Of a stretch of 64,000 nucleotides of DNA, positions 42,524 to 51,627 are shown piece after piece. A model generated the notes under the pieces. The model was not told the origin of the DNA. It worked only from the letters and a program-made list of their open reading frames with translations, and searched no databases. The position numbers were made by a program, and so were the translations under genes. Origin of the DNA: Zavarzinia marina (GTDB lineage Bacteria > Pseudomonadota > Alphaproteobacteria > Zavarziniales > Zavarziniaceae); NCBI RefSeq assembly GCF_021568905.1, contig NZ_JAKGSB010000008.1, forward strand, positions 34,350 to 98,349. The letters are read 5' to 3'. Position 1 is the first letter of the stretch. Every line of letters starts with the position of its first letter.

Positions 42524-43681
42524 TTACCCGATTCCGAGGGCGTCCGCCAGTACGCGGCAGACCAGATCGACCTTGGCTTCGTCCATGTTGTAACCGGACG
42601 GCAGATTGACGCCGCGGTCCGCCGCCGCCCGGCCCTTCGGCACAGCGGGCAGGAAGCGGGCCGCCGCCGGCTTGCCGGCGAAGGCTTCGAGATCGGTCAG
42701 CACCGAGAAGAAGGGCCGGCTGTCGACGTTTCGCGCCCGGAGCCGCGCCATCAGCTCGAACTTGTCGATGCCATGGGCCGCGTCGGGCACCACGGTCACC
42801 ATCCAGAAGGAATTCTCCACCCCCGGCGGCTCGGCGTTGATGGCGATGCCGTTCATGCCCGCCAGGCGCTCGCGGTACCAGCCGAAGATGGCGCGCTTGC
42901 GCGCGATCAGGGCGTCGATCCGTTCCATCTGGGCGAGGCCGAGGGCGGCCTGCACCGCGCTCATCTTGTATTTGAAGGCGATCTCGGTGTTCTGGAAGAA
43001 GCGGTCGCCCGGCGGCCGCCCGTGATCGCGCAGCGTATTCACGCGCGCCAGCAGCCGATCGTCGCTGGTCGCCAGCATGCCGCCCTCGCCGGTGACCAGG
43101 GTCTTGGAGCCGTGAAAGGAAAAGGCCGAGACGTCGCCCCAGCACCCGGCCGGGCGGCCATCGAGGCGCGAGCCCAGCGCCTCCGCCGCGTCCTCGATGA
43201 GGGCGAGGCCGTGGCGGTCGGCGATGGCGCGCAACGCCGGCCAATCACACATCGAACCATAGAGATCGACACCGATGATCGCCCTGGTCGCCGGCGTGAT
43301 CGCCGCCTCGACGGCCGCCGGATCCAGGCACCAGGTATCGGGATCGATATCGGCGAAGACGGGCTCCGCCCCGACATAGGAGACCGGCGCGACCGAGGCG
43401 ATCCAGGTCACCGCCGGCACGATCACCTCGTGCCCCGGCCCGACGCCGAGGGCGGCGAGCGCCAGATGCAGCGCCGCCGTCGCATGGGGCACCGAGACCG
43501 CATGACGGGTGCCGACATAATCGGCGAAACGCTGTTCGAACAGGCGGTTGAAGCGGTAGTGGTCCGGCCCCCAGGCGGTCAGCGCCGCCTCCCGGCACAA
43601 GTCCCCTTCACGCTCGGTGATCCAGGGGGCGGCGACGGGAATGAGCTCGGGCGCGACGAGCCCCGGGGAATGGACGGTCAC
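42524..43681 (-). CDS. DegT/DnrJ/EryC1-family PLP aminotransferase
   Basis: A 385-residue fold-type I aminotransferase. The PLP lysine is K193 in SAFSFHGSKTLVTGEGGM, close to perosamine synthases. This differs from the CDP-4-keto-6-deoxyglucose 3-dehydrase RfbH, which has histidine there, so the enzyme should transfer an amino group rather than deoxygenate. The start is a GTG at 43681 overlapping the previous gene's stop by four bases (GTGA). The natural substrate is probably a 3- or 4-keto sugar nucleotide made by the neighbouring genes. Confidence 0.88.
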   Translation of the reverse strand: MTVHSPGLVAPELIPVAAPWITEREGDLCREAALTAWGPDHYRFNRLFEQRFADYVGTRHAVSVPHATAALHLALAALGVGPGHEVIVPAVTWIASVAPVSYVGAEPVFADIDPDTWCLDPAAVEAAITPATRAIIGVDLYGSMCDWPALRAIADRHGLALIEDAAEALGSRLDGRPAGCWGDVSAFSFHGSKTLVTGEGGMLATSDDRLLARVNTLRDHGRPPGDRFFQNTEIAFKYKMSAVQAALGLAQMERIDALIARKRAIFGWYRERLAGMNGIAINAEPPGVENSFWMVTVVPDAAHGIDKFELMARLRARNVDSRPFFSVLTDLEAFAGKPAAARFLPAVPKGRAAADRGVNLPSGYNMDEAKVDLVCRVLADALGIG

Positions 43682-44346
43682 AGACGGCCCCAGCCGAACT
43701 GATGATTGAAATAGCCTGGCGGGGTGCGGGGCTTCAGGCGCTTCCAGACGGAAATGCCGAAGCGGTTGTCGAAATTGCGCAGCAGGGTGAATTCGCGCGA
43801 CCGCAGCAGATCGTCGAACACGCGCTTGCAGTCCCAGACGGCGGCCGTGTCGTGCAGCACCATGATCGCATTCTCGCGCAGCATCAGCTTCATCATGAAG
43901 ATGTCCTGGCGCAGGCCGCGATAGGAATGATCGCCGTCGACGAAGGCGAAATCGACCTTGCCGCGCCACGGCGCCAGTTGCTCGCGCACTTCCTTGTCGT
44001 GGCTGTTGCGGATGATCTCGCAGATGAATTCGGTCTTCACCATCGGCTTGATGCGCGCCCAATGGGGGAACAGCACGTGGCGGCCGTCGTCTACGATGAT
44101 GGTCTTCTTCGCGTCGAAATAGTCGCGCAGGAACTTGGTCTGGCCGCCGGACGCGATCCCGAGATCCAGCGTCAGATCCGCACCCTGCACTTCCTTCGCC
44201 AGGAAATGCACCAGCGCCGCGAATTCCTCCGGATCCTGTTGAAGATAAAGCCCGCCTTCCTTCACCGGATAGCCGAAGAATTCTTGCTGGGAGGAGCCGG
44301 CTTCCTTAACCAACTCGACCATTTCACTATAGGACGGCACCGACAT
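43678..44346 (-). CDS. SAM-dependent methyltransferase (class I)
   Basis: A 222-residue protein with the Rossmann-type SAM motif LTLDLGIASGGQTKFLRDYF near residue 60, the acidic FAFVDGDHSYRGLRQDIFM region and a C-terminal basic tail. It resembles the Methyltransf_24 and cephalosporin-hydroxylase-like group found in polysaccharide clusters, where members methylate sugars. The acceptor is unknown. The start is at ATG 44346 and the stop overlaps the aminotransferase start. It diverges from a plus-strand gene across 115 bases. Confidence 0.82.
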   Translation of the reverse strand: MSVPSYSEMVELVKEAGSSQQEFFGYPVKEGGLYLQQDPEEFAALVHFLAKEVQGADLTLDLGIASGGQTKFLRDYFDAKKTIIVDDGRHVLFPHWARIKPMVKTEFICEIIRNSHDKEVREQLAPWRGKVDFAFVDGDHSYRGLRQDIFMMKLMLRENAIMVLHDTAAVWDCKRVFDDLLRSREFTLLRNFDNRFGISVWKRLKPRTPPGYFNHQFGWGRL

Positions 44347-44461
44347 CTTGCCACTGACCTTTCGGGAACCTGCGCACCATGGATGGTTTGGGGGATAGGG
44401 CTAGCATACGACACGTTGCCATGCTATCGGGAAATCGCCTCGACGGAGTTCCCGGTCCCGC

Positions 44462-45265
44462 ATGTCTCTCGGCGTCGTCTATCTCTCGCGCCACGCCAAC
44501 CCGAGGCGCTATTTCCTCCGCTTCCTGCAAAGCCTGGCCGAGCATGGCGCCGGCGTGCCCTATGACCTGATCGTCATCCAGAAGGGCTATCCGGAAGCGG
44601 CCAAAGATCCGGCCCTCGACGGCTTCACGGCGCCGGGCCTGCAACGGATCCTGGTCTTCCATGCCTCGGACGAGACTTTCGCCACCAATGTCTTCTTCGA
44701 CGTCGCCGGCGCCTATGATCACGACCACCTGCTCTATTTCGTTTCCTGGTCCCGCGTGCTGGCGCCCGATTGGGGCCGGCTCATGCTGGGCGCTTATGAC
44801 GCGGTGCCGGCTTGCGGCGTGGTCGGGGCATCGTCGGGCTGGGAGGCGTTGAACGAGACGACGCCCTTTCCCAATCCCTCGATCCGCACCACCGGCTTCC
44901 TGATCGAGCGCGCGCTGTTCGCCGCGCTCGACTTTCGCGACCGCGAGCGCAAATACGGCGGCAACCTGTTCGAAGCCGGTCCCGATTCCATGACCCGTCA
45001 GATCGAGCGGCGCGGCCTCGTGCCCGTGGTCGCCGATCGTTTCGGCCACTATTGGCTGACCGCCGACTGGCCGAAGAGCCGGACTTTCCGCAGCGGCGAT
45101 CAGGAAGGCCTGATCTTCGCCGACAACCGCACCCACGCCTATGACGCCGGCAGCAATCGCAAGCGCCGCAAGCTTGCCCGTCTCAATTGGGGCGATGATG
45201 CCATGGTGACCGGGGTCGACCCGCTGCGCCGCCTGTGGCGACGCTTCGTCTGGTCCTATCGCTGA
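44462..45265 (+). CDS. Polysaccharide-cluster protein, glycosyltransferase-like
   Basis: A 267-residue soluble protein beginning MSLGVVYLSRHANPRRYFLRFLQSL, a Rossmann-type start of a GT-A like fold (VPYDLIVIQKGYPEA, then a DHDHLLYFVSWSRVLAPDW region with acidic residues). It resembles family-unassigned glycosyltransferases of surface polysaccharide loci, but the DXD metal motif is not clear (DHDH at about 90). Function is not certain. It is the only plus-strand gene in the block, and its end overlaps the convergent glycosyltransferase gene by 10 bases. Confidence 0.7.
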   Translation: MSLGVVYLSRHANPRRYFLRFLQSLAEHGAGVPYDLIVIQKGYPEAAKDPALDGFTAPGLQRILVFHASDETFATNVFFDVAGAYDHDHLLYFVSWSRVLAPDWGRLMLGAYDAVPACGVVGASSGWEALNETTPFPNPSIRTTGFLIERALFAALDFRDRERKYGGNLFEAGPDSMTRQIERRGLVPVVADRFGHYWLTADWPKSRTFRSGDQEGLIFADNRTHAYDAGSNRKRRKLARLNWGDDAMVTGVDPLRRLWRRFVWSYR

Positions 45266-46122
45266 GCCTTGAGACGCAGCTTCAGGAGTTTCTGACGGCT
45301 GCCGACCCGATCGCTGGTGAAACGGTCGATGGCGAGGCCGAGGCGCAGCCGGTCGAGCGCGGGAAGCGCGTCGAAGCCCGCCTCCGCCCGGCACAGATGC
45401 GCGAAGAGATCGCGCCGCGTCTTCAGATCCGCGGCATCGCGCGGCGCGGCCTGACTGGCATGCTGGGACGGCTTGGCGAAGATCCGCTGGCGGAACACCG
45501 CCGCGTCCGTGCCGCCGATGCCGCCGCCGACCAGGGCGGCATAGATCATCAGGAAGTCGGAGGCCCAGGCATAGGGATAGGCGCCATAGATCCGGTGCCA
45601 GATGTCGTGGATCGCCGCGCGCCGCCACAGGCCGTAGAACCAGGACTGGTGCATGACGCCCAGATTGGCGGTGATGTTCGACACCCGCCCGCTCTTCCGC
45701 GCCAGGCGAAAGGGAATCTCGCGCGTCCGGGCGATGGTGCCGTCGGGCATGATCTTCTCGCTGACGACCCGGCTCGCCGCCAGCGCCAGCCCCTCGTCGC
45801 GGTCGAGGACGGCCGCCGTCTTCTCGATGAAATCATCGCTGCTGAGATCGTCGTGGGCGCGCCACATGAAGTAGGGCGTGTCGGCGGCATCCAGCACGTC
45901 GGCGAAATTCCGCGCCGGGCCCCGGTTCTCCGCCTGCCGGAAATAGGTGAAGCGGGGATCGCGGTCGCAGAAGGCGCGGACGATGGCCGGCGTCTCGTCG
46001 GTCGAGCGATTGTCGAACACGAGCACCTTGAAGTCGCCGCGCGTCTGGCGCTCCAGGCAGGCCAGGGATTCGGCGAGATGGGAGGCGCCGTTGTAGACCG
46101 GTACGCCGACAGTGATCTTCAT
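45256..46122 (-). CDS. Family 2 glycosyltransferase
   Basis: A 288-residue GT-A protein. Starts with ITVGVPVYNGASHLAESLACLERQTRGDFKVLVFDNRSTDET, the hallmark of GT2, and has an ARNFADVLDAADTPYFMWRAHDDLSSDDF region with a DD pair. The acceptor and sugar are unknown. It starts in the stop of the acyltransferase gene (overlapping bases 46119-46122). The 3' end overlaps the convergent plus-strand gene. No membrane segment is seen, so it acts at the cytoplasmic face. Confidence 0.87.
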   Translation of the reverse strand: MKITVGVPVYNGASHLAESLACLERQTRGDFKVLVFDNRSTDETPAIVRAFCDRDPRFTYFRQAENRGPARNFADVLDAADTPYFMWRAHDDLSSDDFIEKTAAVLDRDEGLALAASRVVSEKIMPDGTIARTREIPFRLARKSGRVSNITANLGVMHQSWFYGLWRRAAIHDIWHRIYGAYPYAWASDFLMIYAALVGGGIGGTDAAVFRQRIFAKPSQHASQAAPRDAADLKTRRDLFAHLCRAEAGFDALPALDRLRLGLAIDRFTSDRVGSRQKLLKLRLKAQR

Positions 46123-46766
46123 CGCGGCTCCTGTACGCGCGCGGGATTGCCGACGACCACGGCACCGGGAGCGACGTCGCGGGTGACCACCGCGCCCGCG
46201 CCGATCACGGCATCGTCGCCGATCCGGATCCGGGGCAGCACCACGGCGCCGGCGCCGACGAAACAATTGATGCCCAACACCACCTCGCCGCAGAGCGTGG
46301 CGCCCGGACCGACGTGACAGCCGGGGCCGAGACGGCAATCGTGATCGACGCCGGCATTGGTGTTGAGAATGCATTGTTCGCCGAGCACGGCCCCCGCCGC
46401 GAGCACGGCGCCGGCCAGGATCTGGCAGCCGGGCGCGGTTTCGGCGAAGGGCTCGACCACGGCGGCGGCATGGCGGATCTCCGGCAGGGCATGCCCCTCC
46501 CGCCCCAGGCGCGCGGCGATTTCCAACCGGTCCCGGCCGCGCGAACCGCCGATCGCGACCAGCAGTCCGGGCAGGACGTCGCCCCGGAAACCGGCGCGCC
46601 ATTGCCGATATCCGGCCTCGCCGACGAAGAGCGGGGCATCGTCCCACGGCGCCGGCACGGGCGAACGGTCGAACACGGCCTCGATGCCGGTGCCGGCCGC
46701 CGCCAGGATGGCGCGCAGCACCCGCGCCTGCCCGGTCGCGCCCCAGAGGATGACGGCGCCGCTCAA
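46119..46766 (-). CDS. NeuD/PglD-family sugar acyltransferase
   Basis: A 215-residue protein. An N-terminal nucleotide-sugar/CoA pocket (VILWGATGQARVLRAIL) is followed by a left-handed beta-helix of hexapeptide repeats (ILAGAVLAAGAVLGEQCILN, HVGPGATLCGEVVLG, GAVVLPRIRIGDDAVIGAGAVV) with the catalytic N-H pair in TNAGVDHDC. PglD and NeuD enzymes acetylate amino sugars or sialic acid. This could act on the aminated product of the DegT enzyme. It starts with TTG at 46766 overlapping the stop of the previous gene. Confidence 0.87.
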   Translation of the reverse strand: MSGAVILWGATGQARVLRAILAAAGTGIEAVFDRSPVPAPWDDAPLFVGEAGYRQWRAGFRGDVLPGLLVAIGGSRGRDRLEIAARLGREGHALPEIRHAAAVVEPFAETAPGCQILAGAVLAAGAVLGEQCILNTNAGVDHDCRLGPGCHVGPGATLCGEVVLGINCFVGAGAVVLPRIRIGDDAVIGAGAVVTRDVAPGAVVVGNPARVQEPR

Positions 46767-47554
46767 GACCGTCCCCCGCGCTTCTTCGCGATCAGCCCGG
46801 CCTCATGCAGCTTGGCGAGGCGCATGAGGCGGAAATAGGCATAGGTCGCGGCCACGGAAACGCCATAGAGCCCCATGAGGAAGTAACGCCGCCCGACATA
46901 GGCCTTGAGGAAGGAGAAGGGGAATTCGATGACCAGCCGCGCGCCCGAGACTTTCCGCCCCTTGGCCAGCATTTCCTGGAGCTGGTGGTCGGTATAGGCG
47001 TTCGATTTCTCGATGAGATGCGAGAGGGAGCGGATCGACTGATGCAGGATGCCGCCCGTCATGCGCCCGGTGGTCACGCCATCGCCCAGCACCACGCGGT
47101 CATGGACCTTGCTGTCGGCATAGCGCGAGCGCGCGCGGTCGTAGAGCCGCACGGGGTCGTATTCGAAGGCGCCGGGGGTCGGCCGGTCCTGATGGGGGTA
47201 GAGCTGGAGGATCGGCGTGTGATAGGCGCCGTGCTCGGGCCGGCCGGCCGCGAAGAGGGCGCGGATCTCGTCGGCCAGTTCGGGCGTCACCCGCTCGTCG
47301 GCGTCGAGGTTCAGAACCCAGTCGTTGGCGCAGAGGCTTTCCGCGTAACGCTTCTGCGGGCCGTAACCCGGAAAGTCGTTGTGGACGACACGGGCGCCGA
47401 GCCGTTCCGCCAGCGCCACCGTGCCGTCGCCGGAGCCGCTGTCGACGACGACGATGTCGCCGGTCAGCGGCTTCAGGCTCTCGATGGCGGGGCCGAGGCG
47501 GTCCTCTTCATTCAGGGTGATGATGAAGGCCGACAGCGGCAGCTCTCTGGTCAC
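46763..47554 (-). CDS. Family 2 glycosyltransferase, WaaE/KdtX-like
   Basis: A 263-residue protein. LSAFIITLNEEDRLGPAIESLKPLTGDIVVVDSGSGDGT is the start of the WaaE/lipopolysaccharide beta-1,4-glucosyltransferase group, and DWVLNLDADERVTPEL carries the DxD metal motif. A hydrophobic and aromatic C-terminus near RLVIEFPFSFLKAYVGRRYFLMG suggests membrane association. It may add a core sugar to lipopolysaccharide. The GTG start at 47554 lies 19 bases after the thrS stop. The stop overlaps the TTG start of the acyltransferase. Confidence 0.85.
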   Translation of the reverse strand: MTRELPLSAFIITLNEEDRLGPAIESLKPLTGDIVVVDSGSGDGTVALAERLGARVVHNDFPGYGPQKRYAESLCANDWVLNLDADERVTPELADEIRALFAAGRPEHGAYHTPILQLYPHQDRPTPGAFEYDPVRLYDRARSRYADSKVHDRVVLGDGVTTGRMTGGILHQSIRSLSHLIEKSNAYTDHQLQEMLAKGRKVSGARLVIEFPFSFLKAYVGRRYFLMGLYGVSVAATYAYFRLMRLAKLHEAGLIAKKRGGRS

Positions 47555-47573
47555 GGTCGGCCCCCTTCTCTCG

Positions 47574-49493
47574 TCACGCCGGCGGCAGGGCTTCCCCGGC
47601 GAGCTTATCCAGCGCCTCGGTCAGGTCGATCACCGACTGCTTGCCGCCGAGCAGGGTGCGCAGCGCGACCTGGCGGTTCTCCGCCTCGCGCCGGCCGAGG
47701 ACGATCATATAAGGCGCCTTGGCCAGCGAATGCTCGCGCACCTTCAGATTGATCTTCTCGTTCCGCAGGTCCGTCTCGACCCGAAGGCCGCGCGCCTTCA
47801 GGAGGCCGGCCACCTCTTCGGCGTAATCGTCGGCGTCCGAGGTGATGGTGGCGACCACCACCTGGGTCGGCGCCAGCCACAGCGGCAGGTGACCGGCGTA
47901 ATGCTCGATCAGGATGCCGATGAAGCGTTCCATCGAACCGAGGATCGCCCGATGCAGCATGACCGGACGCTGCTTCGAGCCGTCGGCCGCGATATAGCTC
48001 GCGTCGAGGCGCTGGGGCAGCAGGCTGTCGAGCTGCAGGGTGCCGCACTGCCAGGTCCGGCCGATGGCGTCGCGCAGATGGAATTCGATCTTCGGGCCAT
48101 AGAAGGCGCCGTCGCCTTCCGAGACCGTATAGGACATGCCGGCGGCGGAGATGGCGGCGGCCAGATCGCCCTCGTTCTGATCCCATTCCGCGTCGGTGCC
48201 GATGCGCTTTTCGGGGCGCGTCGCCAGCACGACCTGGAAATCGTCGAAGCCGAGATCGGCATAGACACTTTCCAGGAGGCGGCAGAACTTCCGCGTCTCC
48301 TCCACCACCTGTTCGGGGGCGCAGAAGACATGGGCGTCGTCCTGCACGAACTGGCGCACGCGCATGATGCCATGCAGCGCGCCCGAGGGTTCGTTCCGGT
48401 GGCAGCAGCCGAATTCGGCCATGCGGATCGGCAGGTCGCGATAGGAGACGAGACCCTGCTTGAAGATCTGCACGTGGCCGGGGCAGTTCATCGGCTTCAC
48501 GCCCAGGGTGCGCTTACCTTCCTCCAGCGGCACCTTCATCATGTTGTCGCCATACATCTCCCAGTGGCCCGAGGCGATGAACAGCGAACTGTCGATGAGC
48601 TGTGGCGTGCGCACCTCCTCGTAACCGTCCGCCTCGATCTTGCGACGGATGTAGTTTTCGAGGGCGCGATAGAGGGTCCAGCCCTTGGCGTGCCAGAAGA
48701 TGGAGCCGACGGCTTCCTCCTGGATGTGGAAGAGATCCATCTCGCGGCCCAGCTTGCGGTGGTCGCGGCGCTCCGCTTCCTCCAGCCGGTGGAGATAGTC
48801 CTTCAGCTCCTTCTCGTCGCGCCACGCCGTCCCGTAGACGCGCTGGAGCATGGCGTTCCGGTGATCGCCGCGCCAATAGGCGCCGGCCACCTTCATCAGC
48901 TTGAAGCCGTGGCCGAGCTTTGCCGTCGAGGGCAGATGCGGGCCGAGGCAGAGGTCGATGAAGCCGCCCTGGCGATAGAGGCTGATCTGTTCGCCCGCCG
49001 GGATGTCGCGGATGATCTCGGCCTTGTAGATCTCGCCCTTCGAGAGGAAGAAATCGGCCGCCTCGTCGCGGTCCCAGACCTCGCGGCTGATCGCCTCGTC
49101 GCGGTCGACGATCTCGTGCATGCGCTTCTCGATCACCGCCAGATCATCCGGGGTGAAGGGTTCGTCGCGCGCGAAATCGTAGTAGAAGCCGTTCTCGATC
49201 GACGGGCCGATCGTCACCTGGGTGCCGGGAAACAGCTCCTGCACCGCCTCCGCCATGACATGGGCGCAGTCGTGGCGCAGCAGGTCCAGGGCTTCGTCGG
49301 ACTTGCGGGTGACGATTTCGACCTTGGCGTCCCTGTCGATCTCGTGTGCGAGATCGACGAGGCGGCCGTCGACGCGCATGGCGAGCGCCGCTTTGAGAAG
49401 ACCGGGACCGATGTCGGCGGCAAGGGTAGTGCCGCTGACCGGCCCCGGATAGGAGCGCAGGCTGCCGTCCGGCAGGGTCAGCGATACCGACAT
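47574..49493 (-). CDS. thrS: Threonyl-tRNA synthetase
   Basis: A 639-residue class II synthetase. Domains in order: TGS (about 1-60), the editing domain with the [12 protein letters not shown] metal site (near residue 72), the catalytic core with motif 2 ([28 protein letters not shown]) and motif 3 ([21 protein letters not shown]), and the anticodon-binding domain. The ATG at 49493 follows GGAG; METTI at 49508 is an alternative. It is followed directly by three polysaccharide genes (19 bases to the WaaE-like gene), so these are probably expressed along with it. No attenuator structure was recognised. Confidence 0.97.
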   Translation of the reverse strand: MSVSLTLPDGSLRSYPGPVSGTTLAADIGPGLLKAALAMRVDGRLVDLAHEIDRDAKVEIVTRKSDEALDLLRHDCAHVMAEAVQELFPGTQVTIGPSIENGFYYDFARDEPFTPDDLAVIEKRMHEIVDRDEAISREVWDRDEAADFFLSKGEIYKAEIIRDIPAGEQISLYRQGGFIDLCLGPHLPSTAKLGHGFKLMKVAGAYWRGDHRNAMLQRVYGTAWRDEKELKDYLHRLEEAERRDHRKLGREMDLFHIQEEAVGSIFWHAKGWTLYRALENYIRRKIEADGYEEVRTPQLIDSSLFIASGHWEMYGDNMMKVPLEEGKRTLGVKPMNCPGHVQIFKQGLVSYRDLPIRMAEFGCCHRNEPSGALHGIMRVRQFVQDDAHVFCAPEQVVEETRKFCRLLESVYADLGFDDFQVVLATRPEKRIGTDAEWDQNEGDLAAAISAAGMSYTVSEGDGAFYGPKIEFHLRDAIGRTWQCGTLQLDSLLPQRLDASYIAADGSKQRPVMLHRAILGSMERFIGILIEHYAGHLPLWLAPTQVVVATITSDADDYAEEVAGLLKARGLRVETDLRNEKINLKVREHSLAKAPYMIVLGRREAENRQVALRTLLGGKQSVIDLTEALDKLAGEALPPA

Positions 49494-49603
49494 GATCGTG
49501 GTCTCCATCCGAGAATGCTCAGCCCGATGAACTCGGGATCGGCAACTTCCTGTCTCCACCGGTCTCTGTCAAGCCGCAGCGGGCGGGAGGCGGGGTCGCG
49601 GAA

Positions 49604-50311
49604 TCAGGCGAGCGCCAGGCGATATCCGCCGCCCTCGGCCTTGATCAGGGCGGCGCCGCCGGCGACCGCGCGCGCCAGCTTGCGGCGCAGACGGTAGACA
49701 TGGGTCTCGATCGTGTGGGTGGCGACGGCGCCGCCATAACCCCAGACGTCGGCCAGCAGGGTCTCGCGCGGGACGACGCGGCCGATGGCCGCGGCCAGAC
49801 GGGCGAGGATCTGGGTCTCCTTGTCGGTCAGGCGGACCTCGCCGCCGGCACCGACCAGGGTGCGCGACGAGGCGAACAGCCGGCACGGCCCGATGACCAG
49901 GGAACCCGCCCCGGCGGCGAGGCCGGCACGGACACCGTCGACCAGCGCCTCGACGCGCAGGGGTTTCCGCAGCAGGAGCACCTGGCCGCCGGGACCGGCC
50001 GGCGGCCTTGCGTCGTCCGCCGCCGCCAGCGCGATCACCGGCACCATGCAGCCGGCGGCGATCACGCGGGCGTCGGCGCCTTCGACAGCGGCGGCGCGAT
50101 CCACGAGGATCAGGTCGGCCGCGCCGATGCCGTCGCCGGCCGCATCCAGCGCGCAGACGGCGACGGGAAAGCCGGCGTCGCGCAGCGGCTCGGCCAGGGC
50201 GCGGGCCAGGATGTCGTCGTCCACGGCCACCAGCAGGCGTCTGGCGGCTATATCCCCCTCGGGGGCGTGCGCGCCGCGGGGGGCGCGCGTCGCTTCGGCA
50301 CGATTCGTCAT
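49604..50311 (-). CDS. Response regulator with OmpR-type winged helix
   Basis: A 235-residue protein with an N-terminal receiver (LLVAVDDDILARALAEPL; candidate phospho-Asp in LILVDRAAAVE; the conserved lysine in LLLRKPLRVE) and a C-terminal OmpR/PhoB-type winged helix (VRLTDKETQILARLAAAIGRVVPRETLLADVWGYG, then HTIETHVYRLRRKL). The receiver is shortened and alanine-rich, so it may be degenerate. No histidine kinase gene is near. Target genes are unknown. The start at ATG 50311 has a weak ribosome site. An in-frame ATG at 50419 would give a low-complexity extension. It diverges from ribA. Confidence 0.8.
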   Translation of the reverse strand: MTNRAEATRAPRGAHAPEGDIAARRLLVAVDDDILARALAEPLRDAGFPVAVCALDAAGDGIGAADLILVDRAAAVEGADARVIAAGCMVPVIALAAADDARPPAGPGGQVLLLRKPLRVEALVDGVRAGLAAGAGSLVIGPCRLFASSRTLVGAGGEVRLTDKETQILARLAAAIGRVVPRETLLADVWGYGGAVATHTIETHVYRLRRKLARAVAGGAALIKAEGGGYRLALA

Positions 50312-50417
50312 TGCGGCGGATTCTGCGGCTTGTCCCCGCGCCCCGCAAGGGAGCCATGACGCGACGTCGTCGATCATCGGCTGCATCGGGGGAAAACTTG
50401 TGCTTAGACTGCGCGCC

Positions 50418-51512
50418 ATGTCGTCACCTTTCGGTCATGCCCCCGTTTCCGGCCTCGTCACCGTCGATCGCGCCGCGTCCGAGCTTCGGCGCGGGCTCGA
50501 CGTCGTGGTCGAGGATGGCGACGGCAACGCGCTCCGCATCGCCGCCGCCGAATATGCAACCCCGGAACGGCTGGCCGGTTTCGCCGCGCCCGGCGCACGG
50601 CTGCTGCTCACCAATCGCCGGGCCGCGACCCTGAAGATCCGGCCGCTGGTGGGCGATCCGGTCGCCCTTCCCCTGGACGGGGCGGCGATCGACGCCGCCA
50701 CCATCGCCTCCCTTGCCGATCCGACGGCCGACCTCGACCATCCCCTGCGCGGGCCCTTCGCGGTGCTGCGGCGCGGCCCCCTGGCGGCCGAATTCGCCGC
50801 CGTCAAGCTGTTGAAACTGGCGCGCCTGCTGCCCGCCGTCCTCGCCGTCGAGGCCGGCGCGGCCGACGACGGCCTGCTGCGCGTGCCCGCCGCCGACATC
50901 ACCACCTATGACGAGGAAGCGGCGCGCGGGCTGCGCATCGTCTCCGACGCGCGGGTGCCGCTGGCCGATGCCGAGGCGGCGCGCATCATCGGCTTTCGCC
51001 CGGCCGACGGCGGGATCGAGCATCTGGCGATCCTGATCGGCGACCCGCCCCGCCACGAGCCGGTGCTGGGGCGCCTGCATTCGGAATGCTTCACCGGCGA
51101 TCTTCTGGGTTCGCTGCGCTGCGACTGCGGGGAGCAGTTGCGCGGCGCCATCCGGGCCATCGCCGAGGCGGGCGGCGGTGTCCTTCTCTACCTGGCGCAA
51201 GAAGGGCGCGGCATCGGCCTGATGAACAAGCTGAAGGCCTATCGCCTGCAGGACCAGGGTTTCGACACGGTCGAGGCCAACGAGCGCCTGGGCTTCGATC
51301 CGGACGAGCGCGTATTCCGCCCGGCGGCCGAGATGCTGCGCCTGATGGGCTTCGACGCGGTGCGCCTGATGACCAACAATCCGGAGAAGGTGGCCGGCCT
51401 GCAGGCGGCGGGCATCAATGTCGTGGAACGGGTGCCCCACGCCTTCCCGGCCAACAACCACAATGAATTCTACCTGGCGACCAAGAAGGCCAAGAGCGGC
51501 CACCTGCTGTGA
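50418..51512 (+). CDS. ribA: GTP cyclohydrolase II with degenerate RibB-like N-terminus
   Basis: A 364-residue protein. The C-terminal ~200 residues are a full GTP cyclohydrolase II: zinc cysteines in HSECFTGDLLGSLRCDCGEQL, GTP-binding QEGRGIGLMNKLKAYRLQD and the ending RVPHAFPANNHNEFYLATK. It converts GTP to the first riboflavin intermediate. The first ~160 residues resemble the DHBP synthase (RibB) fold (ASELRRGLDVVVEDGDGNAL, then AAEYATPERLAGF), but lack the DDEDRENEGDL catalytic loop, so the RibB activity should be absent. The ATG at 50418 shares bases with a possible antisense start of the response regulator. Confidence 0.92.
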   Translation: MSSPFGHAPVSGLVTVDRAASELRRGLDVVVEDGDGNALRIAAAEYATPERLAGFAAPGARLLLTNRRAATLKIRPLVGDPVALPLDGAAIDAATIASLADPTADLDHPLRGPFAVLRRGPLAAEFAAVKLLKLARLLPAVLAVEAGAADDGLLRVPAADITTYDEEAARGLRIVSDARVPLADAEAARIIGFRPADGGIEHLAILIGDPPRHEPVLGRLHSECFTGDLLGSLRCDCGEQLRGAIRAIAEAGGGVLLYLAQEGRGIGLMNKLKAYRLQDQGFDTVEANERLGFDPDERVFRPAAEMLRLMGFDAVRLMTNNPEKVAGLQAAGINVVERVPHAFPANNHNEFYLATKKAKSGHLL

Positions 51513-51627
51513 AGATTCGACCCGGCAAACCCTGCCGGGCACAGTTTCCGCCGGAACCAACTCCTTGATTTTCTAGGAAATTCTACTGGCCCGACGCTTG
51601 CAACGGTGATCCCGGAAAGGATCGCCG

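Noticed and set aside
49604..50419. Long form of the response regulator starting at 50419
   Set aside because: The added residues (MARSLSTSF and onward) are low complexity and unrelated to receiver domains. The shorter start at 50311 fits the fold, although its ribosome site is weak.
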